Of a stretch of 64,000 nucleotides of DNA, positions 44,449 through 52,780 are shown in pieces; within the stretch, counting starts at the first letter, position 1; each line of letters opens with the position of its first letter. The translations under genes and the position numbers were made by a program. Location: the NCBI RefSeq assembly GCF_041200145.1, contig NZ_CP165734.1:3286001-3350000 (forward strand), in the 5' to 3' direction. The DNA comes from Bradyrhizobium sp. LLZ17 (lineage in GTDB: Bacteria; Pseudomonadota; Alphaproteobacteria; Rhizobiales; Xanthobacteraceae). The notes beneath the pieces are model-generated. The model was given only the letters and a program-made list of their open reading frames with translations. It was not told the origin of the DNA and did not search any database.

Positions 44449-47400
44449 GAGCGTTGAGCCAGGACCAGGGCGTGACGCCCTTCATGACGCTGCTTGCGGT
44501 GTTCCAAGGCCTCCTGTTCCGCCACACCGCGCATGATGATGTGGCAACCGGTTCGCTGATTGCCAATCGCAACCAGATCGAAAGCGAGCGCCTGATCGGG
44601 CTGTTCGCCAATACGCTGATCCTGCGCAACGATTTCAGCGGCGATCCGACCTTCGGCGAGCTGCTGCGGCGGGTGCGCCAGGTCACATTGGACGCCTACC
44701 GCAACCAGGACCTGCCCATCGAGCAGGTGCTGCGCGCCTTGCAGATCGCGCGAAGGACGGACGGCAATCCGCTGTTCCGGATCATGTTCATCCTCCAGAA
44801 CGCATCGATCGAGGCCGCGCGCTTCCCGGACCTGTCGACGCGCCGGCTCGAAGTCGATCCGAAGGTGGCACGTTTCGACATCACGCTCGAACTGGTCGAG
44901 GCCGAAGGCCGTTTCACCGGCTTTTTCGAATACGCCACCGATTTGTTCGACGCGGCGACGATCCGGGGCATGGCGGCCCAGTTCAAGACCCTGCTCAAAT
45001 CTGTCATCGCCAATCCCGAGCAGCGCATCTCGCGCGTGCCGCTCCTGACGGACACAGAACGCCGGCAGTTGCTGACGAAAGGCGCGACTGCCAATTTTAC
45101 GACGCGCGGCAATGTCTGCGAACGCTTCGCCCGCCAGGTGAAGAAGACGCCCAATGCGGCGGCGATCTCCGATGGACTTGTATCGCTGAGCTATCGCGAG
45201 CTGGCGCGCCGCAGTCAGGCGATCGCACGCTGGCTGGCCCGTGAAGGCGTCGGCGCCGAGACGGTGGTCGCGCTGCTTGCGGACCGGGGGCCCGACCTGC
45301 TCGCTGCGATGATCGCGGTGCAGCGCGTAGGCGCCGCCTTCCTGAACCTCGATCCCGAGCAGCCGCGCTCGCGGCTCACGACCATCCTCGGATCGAGTTG
45401 CGCCCGCGTGCTGCTGACCGGGCGTAAGCAATCCGCCATGGCCGAAGCGCTGCTTGAGCCGCTGGTCGAGCGGATCGCTGTGGCCGAACTTGAGGACACA
45501 ATCGCGCTCGGATCGACCAAGCCGGCCCGCGCGGCGCCAAGGGCGGCCTCGAGCCTCGCCTATCTCGTCTACACGTCGGGCTCCTCCGGAGCGCCGAAAG
45601 GCGTCATGATCGAGCAGCGTGGGCTGTCGAACCATCTGGCGTCGCTGATTTCCGAGCTGGGCCTCACGAGCAGGGACGTGATCGCGCAGACCGCGCCGCA
45701 GAGTTTTGTGATCTCGGTGTGGCAGTTCCTCGCCGGTCCCATGGCCGGCGCGCGCGTCCATGTCTGCGGCAATGCCGTCGTGCAGGATCCGATCCTGCTG
45801 GCGCGGGAGATCGAGCGCGAGGGCATCACGGTGCTCGAGATCGTGCCATCGCTGTTGCGTGTGATCCTCGAACGCATGGACGAGGCACCAATCCAGCGCG
45901 CCTTCTCCAAACTGCGCGTCCTGATCTCGACCGGCGAGCCGCTGCCCGTCGAGCTCTGCCGCGCCTGGTTCGCCCGCTGCCCGACGGTGCCGCTGATCAA
46001 CGCTTATGGCGCCTCGGAATGCTCCGACGACGTCTCCCTGCATCGGCTGACCAAAGCGCCGGCAGCGACGACGATCAATGTCCCGGTCGGCGCTGCGCTG
46101 CCCAATACCCAGCTTTACGTGCTCGATCCCAATCTGGAGCCGCAGCCGGCCGGGGTGGTCGGCGAGCTCTGCATCGGCGGTGCCGGCGTCGGCCGCGGCT
46201 ATATCAACGATCCCGCGCAGAGCCGGGAGCGCTTCATCCCCGATCCGTTCGCGCGCGAGACAGCCGCGCGGCTGTATCGCACCGGTGACCTCGCCCGCCG
46301 CCGCACCGACGGCACGATCGAATGTCTTGGCCGCGCCGACCATCAGGTCAAGATCCGCGGCTACCGCGTCGAGCTGAAGGAGATCGAGACCACGCTCGCC
46401 GATCATCCGGACCTGCGCACCGGCATCATCGAGCCGCGCCGCGACACCAATGGCGATGTCAGGCTGATCGCCCATGTCGTTGCCAAGGCCGGTAGCCACG
46501 CCAACGCCAGCGAGTTGCGCGACTTCCTCAAGAGCCGATTGCCGGGCCATGCGATCCCGTCAGCGTTCCTGTTCCTGGACCAGATTCCGCTCAATGCCCA
46601 CGGCAAGCTCGATCGCTCCGCACTGCTCGCGCCGGCGCAACAGGAGACCGCCGGCCCGGAGCTCGCGGTGCCCGCACGCCGCTTTACCGAAAAGGTCCTG
46701 TCCGACATCTGGATAGACCTGCTCAAGGTCGAGAGCCTCGGTATCACCGACAATTTCTTCGATCTCGGCGGCCATTCGTTGCTGGCGGGCCGGACGATGG
46801 CGCGTGTCGCCCGCGCGCTCGGCGTGTCGCTACCGATCAAGACCATTTTCGAGGCGCCGACGGTCGAGGAGCTCGCCCGCCGGGTCGATGAAGCGATCGC
46901 GGCAAAGCCGCGGAAGCCCGAGGCAAGCGTCGCGCGGCTGGCCGAAAGCGGGTCTCCCACGCTCTCGATCGCGCAGGACCAGATCATTCGGATCGAGCAA
47001 AACCTGCCGAATCTGCCGCTGTTCAACCTGCCCTTCGCCTTCCAGCTCGATGGCCCAATCGATGTACGCAAGCTGGCACAGGCGATCGATGACATCGTGC
47101 GCCGCCACGAATCATTGCGGACGGCGTTCGGCTGGAATGGCGACGAGCCGGTCAGCCGCATCATGGCACCGGATACCGTCGGCACGGTCCTGACGGTCGA
47201 GACCATTGGCGACGGCTATCCCCACAGGAACAAACGGCGCAAGGCGCTCGAACTCAGGAAGATCAAGCTCCTGATGCAGCGAGAGACCTATATCCCGATC
47301 GACATCGCGCGCGCGCCGCTGCTGCGGGCACGGCTGCTGCGGCTTCACGATGAGGATCACGTGCTGCTGCTGACGCTGCACCATGCCATCGCCGATGGTT

Positions 47401-48301
47401 GGTCGATCGGCGTGATATTCGAGGAGCTGTCCAACCGTTATGCCGCGCTCGTCGGGCATCCGTCCGTCCCATTGCCCGAACTGCCGCCCGCCTTCTCCGA
47501 CGTTGCGCGCTGGCAGCGCTGGTGGTGCGGCACTGATGCGGCCCGGCGGCAGGCCGCCGAGTGGACGGACGCTCTGCGCGGCGCCGGCCCGGTGTTTGAC
47601 GGTGAACCAAGTCCCAGCGCGTCGACCGGTCATCATCCGGTCAACCTGGAGCCGGAGCTGATCGCCCGGCTCACGGCCTTTGCCGGCCAGCACAACGGCA
47701 CGCTCTTCATGTGTCTCCTGACCGGCCTGAAATCCGTGCTGCTGGCGCGAACCGGATGCACGGACATTTCGGTCGCCACTTCCATGGCCAATCGCGCCCA
47801 GCCGGACACCGAGCGCATCGTCGGCCCGTTCGAGAACACGGTGATCGTCCGCACCAAAATCACGCCGGAGCTGTCGTTCGCGCAGGCCTTGGGACGGGTG
47901 CGCCACAGCGTGCTCGACGCGCATGCGCGGCAGGAACTGCCGTTCAACATCCTGGCCGACCACCTTGAGCAGGAGGAATCGATCCGGCCTCGCTGCTCCA
48001 GGTCTACTTCACGCTGCAGAATCCGCTGCGCCAACCGCTCCAGCTGCCCAATATCACCGTGCGATCGACCGGAAACGTCGCGCGCGAGGGCCAGCCGGTG
48101 CTGCCGATCGACCAGACCTGGCTATCCCTGATGCTGAAGGAGCGTCCGACCGGCATCACGGGTTCTTGCAATTACAAGACCGACTTACTCGACGGCGTCG
48201 TGATTGGCGCATGGATGGAGGATCTCGTCGCGCTGCTGGCGGCGGCGGTTACCCAGCCGAATACGCCGCTCGACCGCCTGCTCGAGCGGAGGGCGGCATG
48301 A
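44433..48301 (+). CDS. Nonribosomal peptide synthetase, 3' part: rest of C1, A2, T2, terminal C2 (frameshifted)
   Basis: Continues the gene above; the true coding frame resumes near 44231. The rest of C1 covers up to about 45050. A2 spans about 45100-46640 (SLAYLVYTSGSSGAPKG, YGASECSDDV, LYRTGDLARR, IKIRG-type core VKIRGYRVELKEIE). T2 has its Ser at 46776-46778 in LGGHSLLAG. C2 covers about 46960-48300 with HHAIADG. In A2 the amino-group-binding Asp (235 in GrsA numbering) is Val (SFVISVW, codon 45708-45710). A second missing base near 47984-47988 breaks C2; it then reads SLLQVYFTLQNPL to TGA 48299-48301. There is no thioesterase or terminal carrier. Confidence 0.82.
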
Positions 48302-48447
48302 CCGGCGTTGGTCCGCGCAGAATGCGGGTTCACTCGCCAAAGCTGTGAATGATCAAGTTGCATCTTGATTATTTTCGCGCTTGCCGCGCAAGATTATTCC
48401 TGCGCGTTTGATTTGGACGGATTATTTTCAACCGGGGGAGTGTCGTT

Positions 48448-48615
48448 ATGGGTTTCATCAAATTTACCAAGGGTACCTCGCTGAGCGACAAGGACCGCAA
48501 GTCGTTGCGGAAACTGCTCAGCGACGAGAAGAAGAAGCTCCAGTCCGCGCTGAAGGACGTCGATAGCAGCCTTTCGATGCTCGGCGGATCGAAGAAGGCC
48601 AAGAAGAAGAAGTAA
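48448..48615 (+). CDS. Small basic protein between NRPS and PPTase, function unknown
   Basis: 55 aa: MGFIKFTKGTSLSDKDRKSL, a helical lysine/leucine-rich middle, then SLSMLGG and a KKAKKKK tail. GGGGGAG lies 14-20 bases upstream of ATG 48448. No domain recognised. The GG before the tail and its position in a biosynthetic cluster invite comparison with leader-type peptides, but there is no protease or maturase partner. A basic nucleic-acid- or acidic-protein-binding helper is as likely. Confidence 0.55.
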   Translation: MGFIKFTKGTSLSDKDRKSLRKLLSDEKKKLQSALKDVDSSLSMLGGSKKAKKKK

Positions 48616-48743
48616 AGATTCGTCGGCAGGGATGCCGCACGGTCTTCGGGCTTCACTTTTCGGATAAGGCCGCTCGCTTGTCGAGTTGGGGCCTCGCATA
48701 AGGTTGGGTCTTTAAACCGGTCGGCAATCGACAAGAATTTGCT

Positions 48744-48772
48744 CGGGTGGATCGCTAGACGCGGTCCACCCG
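48744..48772. terminator. 8-bp hairpin after the small basic protein gene
   Basis: CGGGTGGA at 48744-48751 pairs perfectly with TCCACCCG at 48765-48772 across a 13-base loop, followed by GTTTGCTTCTGTTG, weakly T-rich. It lies between the 55-aa ORF and the PPTase gene and could separate or attenuate transcription of the two. Confidence 0.4.
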
Positions 48773-48839
48773 GTTTGCTTCTGTTGGTTGTTGCCTCAGG
48801 ACCGGATTTGGCCTCCGCCTGACGCTATGGGCCCGATTA

Positions 48840-49571
48840 ATGGCAGACGACGGAATTGAGCTGTTTGTCGGACTGATCGAGGGCATCGACACGCCGGTCG
48901 CGGTCGATACGTGCCGGCGTTTGCTCTCGCTCGACGAACGAATGCGCGCGGATCGCTTCGTGTTCGAGCGGCATCAGCGGCAATATATCTTCGCCCACGC
49001 CATGTTACGCCTCGCGCTCTCGCACGCAGCACCTGAAGTCGCGCCCGCCGACTGGTCCTTTGCGGCCGGCCACTACGGGCGGCCCTTTGTCGCATCGCCC
49101 AGGACCTCGGGCGCGCTGCATTTCAGCCTGTCCCATGCCGACGGCTGCGTCGCCTGCGTCGTGTCCAGGCACGAGGCCGTCGGCGTCGATGTCGAGACGG
49201 TGTCGCGGCGGGTCGCGCCGCTGTCGACCGCGCTTCGTTTCTTCGCGCCGGAAGAGGTCGAAACGCTGCGCGGACTGCCTGAGCCGGCTGCGATCGAGCG
49301 CTTCTTCGACTATTGGACGCTGAAGGAAGCCTATCTGAAGGCCAGGGGCTTTGGGCTCAATTTGCCGCTCGACGCGTTTGCGATGCAGATATCGCGGGAG
49401 GCGATCGCAATCAGCTTCAGGCCCGATATCACCGATGATCCGCAAGCATGGTGTTTCTCGCTGAGCTCACCCTCGCCCTCGCATCGCCTTGCGATCGCCG
49501 ACGGCTCGCGCGCGGCCGGCGGCCTTCCCATCACCCGCAATGCCTGGCCGCTCCGGGAAGCCGCTGAATGA
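48840..49571 (+). CDS. Sfp-type 4'-phosphopantetheinyl transferase
   Basis: 243 aa. The Sfp motifs are present: HFSLSHADGCVACVV, AVGVDVETV (Mg and CoA site) and FFDYWTLKEAYLKARG. It moves phosphopantetheine from CoA to carrier domains. Position after the NRPS says that T1 and T2 of that enzyme are its targets. ATG 48840 gives a standard-length protein. Its end overlaps the start of the luciferase-like gene. Confidence 0.9.
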   Translation: MADDGIELFVGLIEGIDTPVAVDTCRRLLSLDERMRADRFVFERHQRQYIFAHAMLRLALSHAAPEVAPADWSFAAGHYGRPFVASPRTSGALHFSLSHADGCVACVVSRHEAVGVDVETVSRRVAPLSTALRFFAPEEVETLRGLPEPAAIERFFDYWTLKEAYLKARGFGLNLPLDAFAMQISREAIAISFRPDITDDPQAWCFSLSSPSPSHRLAIADGSRAAGGLPITRNAWPLREAAE

Positions 49572-50547
49572 CACCCCCCGGCTGCGCGTCTTTCCCGCGA
49601 TCTCGCGCAACCGCGATCCGAAGACATATGTCGGCGAACTGATGCGAGTGGCGCAGTTCGCCGACCGCAGCGGCTTTGAAGGCATTCTGCTGTTCGAAGG
49701 CAACGACGTGTTCGTCGAGCCCTGGGCCATGGCCCAGCACATCATGGCGGAGACGACGCGAAGCTCGCCCCTGATTGCCGTCAATCCGGTCTACATGCAT
49801 CCGTTCACAGCGGCCAAATTCGTCTCGTCCTTCGCGCAGCTCTACGGCCGCAAGGTCTATCTGAACATGATCACGGGGACCGCGGTCAGCGACTTGCAGG
49901 GGCTGGGCGACGAGCAATCGCACGCCGACCGCTACGTCCGCCTCCGCGAGTTCGTCGCGCTGATGCGCCAGCTGCTCTCAAGTCCGCGGCCGGTGAATGT
50001 CGAAGGCCAATTCTATCGCGCGAGCAATTTGCAGCTGCGGCCGCGCCTGCCGCCCGAGCTGATGCCGGAATTTCTCATCGCCGGCCAGTCGGAAGCGGCG
50101 CAACGCGCGGCGCAGGAGACCGGCTGCATCAAGATGCAGATGCTGCCGCCCGACCTCGACCGTGGCCTCAACGCGCCCGGAATGAATTTTGGAATCTTTG
50201 CCCGCGAGAGCGGTGAGGAGGCGCGGCAGGTGGCGAAGGCGCGCTTTCGCGACAACCCTGATGATCGCGAGCTGCTCGCGCTCACGGTGGAGAACAGCGA
50301 TTCCGTGTGGAAGCGGCAGCTATATGACGGGCAAACCGGCGAGCTTCAGGACAATGGCTACTGGCTGCTGCCGTACCTCACTTTTCAGGCCGACTGCCCC
50401 TATCTCGTCGGCAGCTACGCCGAGATCGGCGCGAAGCTGAGGGATTTCGCGGCGAAGGGCCTGACCACGATCATGCTCGACATGGTCGCGGACGAGGCCG
50501 AGATGCAGCACGTCCGCAACGCGCTCGCGGCGAGCGGGATGTTATGA
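49540..50547 (+). CDS. LLM class flavin-dependent oxidoreductase (SsuD-like)
   Basis: 335 aa. Luciferase-like TIM barrel: RVAQFADRSGFEGILLFEGND, MAQHIMAETTRSSPLIAVNP, YGRKVYLNMITGTAVSDLQGLGD, and EFLIAGQSEAAQRAAQETGC, the usual order in SsuD-type FMNH2-dependent monooxygenases. Needs reduced flavin from a partner reductase. The frame is open upstream to a TTG at 49489; I prefer ATG 49540, which overlaps the PPTase by 32 bases. Linked to the NRPS and PPTase, it may tailor the product, but SsuD relatives are also common in sulfonate use. Confidence 0.82.
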   Translation: MPGRSGKPLNDTPRLRVFPAISRNRDPKTYVGELMRVAQFADRSGFEGILLFEGNDVFVEPWAMAQHIMAETTRSSPLIAVNPVYMHPFTAAKFVSSFAQLYGRKVYLNMITGTAVSDLQGLGDEQSHADRYVRLREFVALMRQLLSSPRPVNVEGQFYRASNLQLRPRLPPELMPEFLIAGQSEAAQRAAQETGCIKMQMLPPDLDRGLNAPGMNFGIFARESGEEARQVAKARFRDNPDDRELLALTVENSDSVWKRQLYDGQTGELQDNGYWLLPYLTFQADCPYLVGSYAEIGAKLRDFAAKGLTTIMLDMVADEAEMQHVRNALAASGML

Positions 50548-50578
50548 TTTGTTGATGAAGTCGACCTTCCATCCACAT

Positions 50579-50658
50579 CGTCGTTGCGAGCGCAGCGAAG
50601 CAATCCAGGCTCCCTCCGCGGAAAGATTCTCGATTGCTTCGCTGCGCTCGCGATGACG
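50579..50658. repeat. Dispersed inverted repeat, 27-bp arms
   Basis: Left arm at 50579-50605 and right arm at 50632-50658 pair along about 27 bases with one or two mismatches (CGTCGTTGCGAGCGCAGCG against its complement). Same family as 61686-61767 and the half copy at 16066-16083. It lies between the converging LLM and deacetylase genes and could form a strong hairpin acting as a terminator. Confidence 0.8.
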
Positions 50659-50684
50659 GAGAATGACGGGCTACCCAGCGACAA

Positions 50685-51743
50685 TCACCGCGCCTGTTCG
50701 AATCCGGCGAGCACCGAGGTCAAATTGGCGCCCAGAATATCCGAGAGATAGCCGCCCTCCTGCACGAACACGGTCGGCAGGCCCATCTTCGCGATGGCTT
50801 GGCCGATACGGCGGAAGCCCGGCGTGGTGACGGCGAGACCCCTCAGCGGATCGTGTTCGGAGGCGTCGAGGCCGAGCGCGATGACAAGGGCGCCGGGCGC
50901 AAAGGACTCGATCGCCTTGCGCGCCACATCCATCGCCTGGATGTAGCCGTCATCGCCGGTGCCGATCGGCAGCGGGATGTTGAGATTGGCGCCCAGGCCC
51001 GGGCCTTCGCCGCGTTCATGCGCATAGCCCCACACATAAGGATAATACGCGACGGGATCGGCATGGAGCGACACCGTGTAGACGTCAGGCCGCGCGTAGA
51101 AAATGCCCTGCGTTCCGTTGCCATGGTGGACGTCAACGTCGAGGATCACGACGCGCTCATGCTTGAGCCGCAGATGCGCCGCCGCGATCGCGCTGTTGTT
51201 GAGGAAGCAGAAGCCGCCGGCCATGTCGCGATAGGCGTGATGACCGGGCGGACGGCAGAGCGCATAGGTCGCATCCTCGCCGTCCATCACCATCTGGGCT
51301 GCGGTGACAGCGACATCCGTCGCGGCACAGGCCGCAGCCCAGGTGCCCGGCCCGATCGGCGCGGCAGTATCGGTGGTGTGCCAGCCGAGCTTTCCGACAA
51401 TATGAGTCGGATAGGTCGCCGCATGGCGCACCGGATGGATGTTGCCGATCATCTCGGGGCCGGAATCGCCGAGCGCTGTCCAGGCGTCCCAGGCCTCGCT
51501 GAGGAACGACAGATATTCCGGACTGTGAATGCGCGCGCGCGGGCCCTGCCCGAAGTTGGACGGCTCGACCAGTTGGTGCTTGCCGTCCTTCAATCCCTTC
51601 AGCAGGCGGTCGGCCCGCTCGGGCTGCTCGGTGGTGCGCTTGACGACGCCGCGAACCAGGAAGAATTGCGGATCGTGGCTGCGGTGCAGTTCGGTATGGA
51701 CGGCTTTCACCACGCACTCCGTGCTCGCATTGACGATGGCCAC
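50685..51743 (-). CDS. Histone deacetylase / acetylpolyamine amidohydrolase family protein
   Basis: 352 aa. The zinc-enzyme motifs are intact: LCRPPGHHAYRDMAGGFCFLNN, ILDVDVHHGNGTQGIFY and FVQEGGYL. Bacterial members remove acetyl groups from polyamines or other small amides. The reading starts at GTG 51743; the conserved family start (VKAVHTELHRSHDPQFFLVRG) lies about 11 residues in, so a later GTG is possible. Alone between converging repeats and a divergent region, with no operon partner. Confidence 0.87.
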   Translation of the reverse strand: MAIVNASTECVVKAVHTELHRSHDPQFFLVRGVVKRTTEQPERADRLLKGLKDGKHQLVEPSNFGQGPRARIHSPEYLSFLSEAWDAWTALGDSGPEMIGNIHPVRHAATYPTHIVGKLGWHTTDTAAPIGPGTWAAACAATDVAVTAAQMVMDGEDATYALCRPPGHHAYRDMAGGFCFLNNSAIAAAHLRLKHERVVILDVDVHHGNGTQGIFYARPDVYTVSLHADPVAYYPYVWGYAHERGEGPGLGANLNIPLPIGTGDDGYIQAMDVARKAIESFAPGALVIALGLDASEHDPLRGLAVTTPGFRRIGQAIAKMGLPTVFVQEGGYLSDILGANLTSVLAGFEQAR

Positions 51744-51838
51744 AGATGTCTAAATCCCTGCGGCCGCCGGATGCAAGCAAGAAGAATGCCGTCTTCTCAG
51801 CACCGCTCTGCGCCAAAAGCAGACCGCCCGCGAGGTGC

Positions 51839-52780
51839 TCAGCAGCGCCCGCGCTGGAGACAGTGCTCGCGACCCTGCTGGTCGGTGCGAAAGGACTCGA
51901 TGAAGCCGCCCTGGCGCTGCGTGACGAAGACGGTCTTGCCGTCGCTGCCGCCGAAGGCGAGGTTGGTGGGCTCCTTGCCTTTCAGCACGATCTCGCGCTC
52001 GACCGCACCGTTGGGCTTCATCAGCGTGATCGTACCCTTGAGAATGCGTGCGAGGTAGAGGCGGCCGACGACATCGGTGCGCAGCCCGTCGATGGTGTCC
52101 GGCTGAAACGTCTTCACGAGCTTGGCGTCGACGAGCGCGTTGCCGACAATGCTGTATGACCAGACCTGTCCGCTGCCGGACTCGCCGACATAGAGCGTCT
52201 TGCTGTCGGGGCTGAGGTCGATGCCGTTGGTGGTACCCATCGTGCGCGGCGCGGCCATGATCTGCCCCTGTACAACACCGTCGGCTCCCTTCGCGACGCG
52301 CCAGATGTGGCCTTCCCTGCCTTTCCAGTTCGGATCGCTCGCATAGATCGTGCCGTCGCGGGCGATGGTGATGTCGTTGGGCTGGTTCATCTCGTCGGAG
52401 TGAAACCAGACCGTCGGTTCGCTGCCGCCTTTCGCGATCGCGAAGATGTTGTGCTTCTTGTAGTCCGCGATGAACATCGTGCCGTTGCGATCGAAGCGGA
52501 TGGCGTTGCCGACGCTGCCATCAGGAAGTGCGGTGAACGGCTCGGAGGCCGTGCCGCCCGCGGGCAATTTGCCGATGGTGCCGGGCTTGCCGAAATTGAC
52601 GACGAAAAGATTGCCATCGAGATCGGCGGCAGGCCCTTCGATGCCGAAGGTGTATTCGCTGGCGGGCGTCACCTGCACGCTTTCGAACAGCTTCGTCTCG
52701 GTTGCGGCCAGCGGCGTCGCGATGACCAGCAAAATACTACTGCACAGGCACCAGAAATTCCTGCCGGATGTAATAGCCAT
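51839..52780 (-). CDS. SMP-30/gluconolactonase-like beta-propeller protein, secreted
   Basis: 313 aa. The signal peptide (SSILLVIATPLAATE) is followed by a six-bladed propeller with EGPAADLDGNLFVVNF, ADYKKHNIFAI, QPNDITIARDGTIYASDPNW and TNGIDLSPDSKTLYVGES, which carry the metal-binding Glu/Asn/Asp residues of SMP-30 lactonases. It probably hydrolyses a sugar lactone in the periplasm. ATG 52780 lies inside the end of the PQQ dehydrogenase gene (44-base overlap), so the two are translationally linked. An oxidase making a lactone followed by a lactonase is a logical pair (inference). Confidence 0.82.
   Translation of the reverse strand: MAITSGRNFWCLCSSILLVIATPLAATETKLFESVQVTPASEYTFGIEGPAADLDGNLFVVNFGKPGTIGKLPAGGTASEPFTALPDGSVGNAIRFDRNGTMFIADYKKHNIFAIAKGGSEPTVWFHSDEMNQPNDITIARDGTIYASDPNWKGREGHIWRVAKGADGVVQGQIMAAPRTMGTTNGIDLSPDSKTLYVGESGSGQVWSYSIVGNALVDAKLVKTFQPDTIDGLRTDVVGRLYLARILKGTITLMKPNGAVEREIVLKGKEPTNLAFGGSDGKTVFVTQRQGGFIESFRTDQQGREHCLQRGRC

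Noticed and set aside
42427..46550. 620-aa and 770-aa minus-strand ORFs (42427-44289, 44238-46550)
   Set aside because: Antisense shadows of the NRPS. The plus strand carries all adenylation, carrier and condensation motifs.
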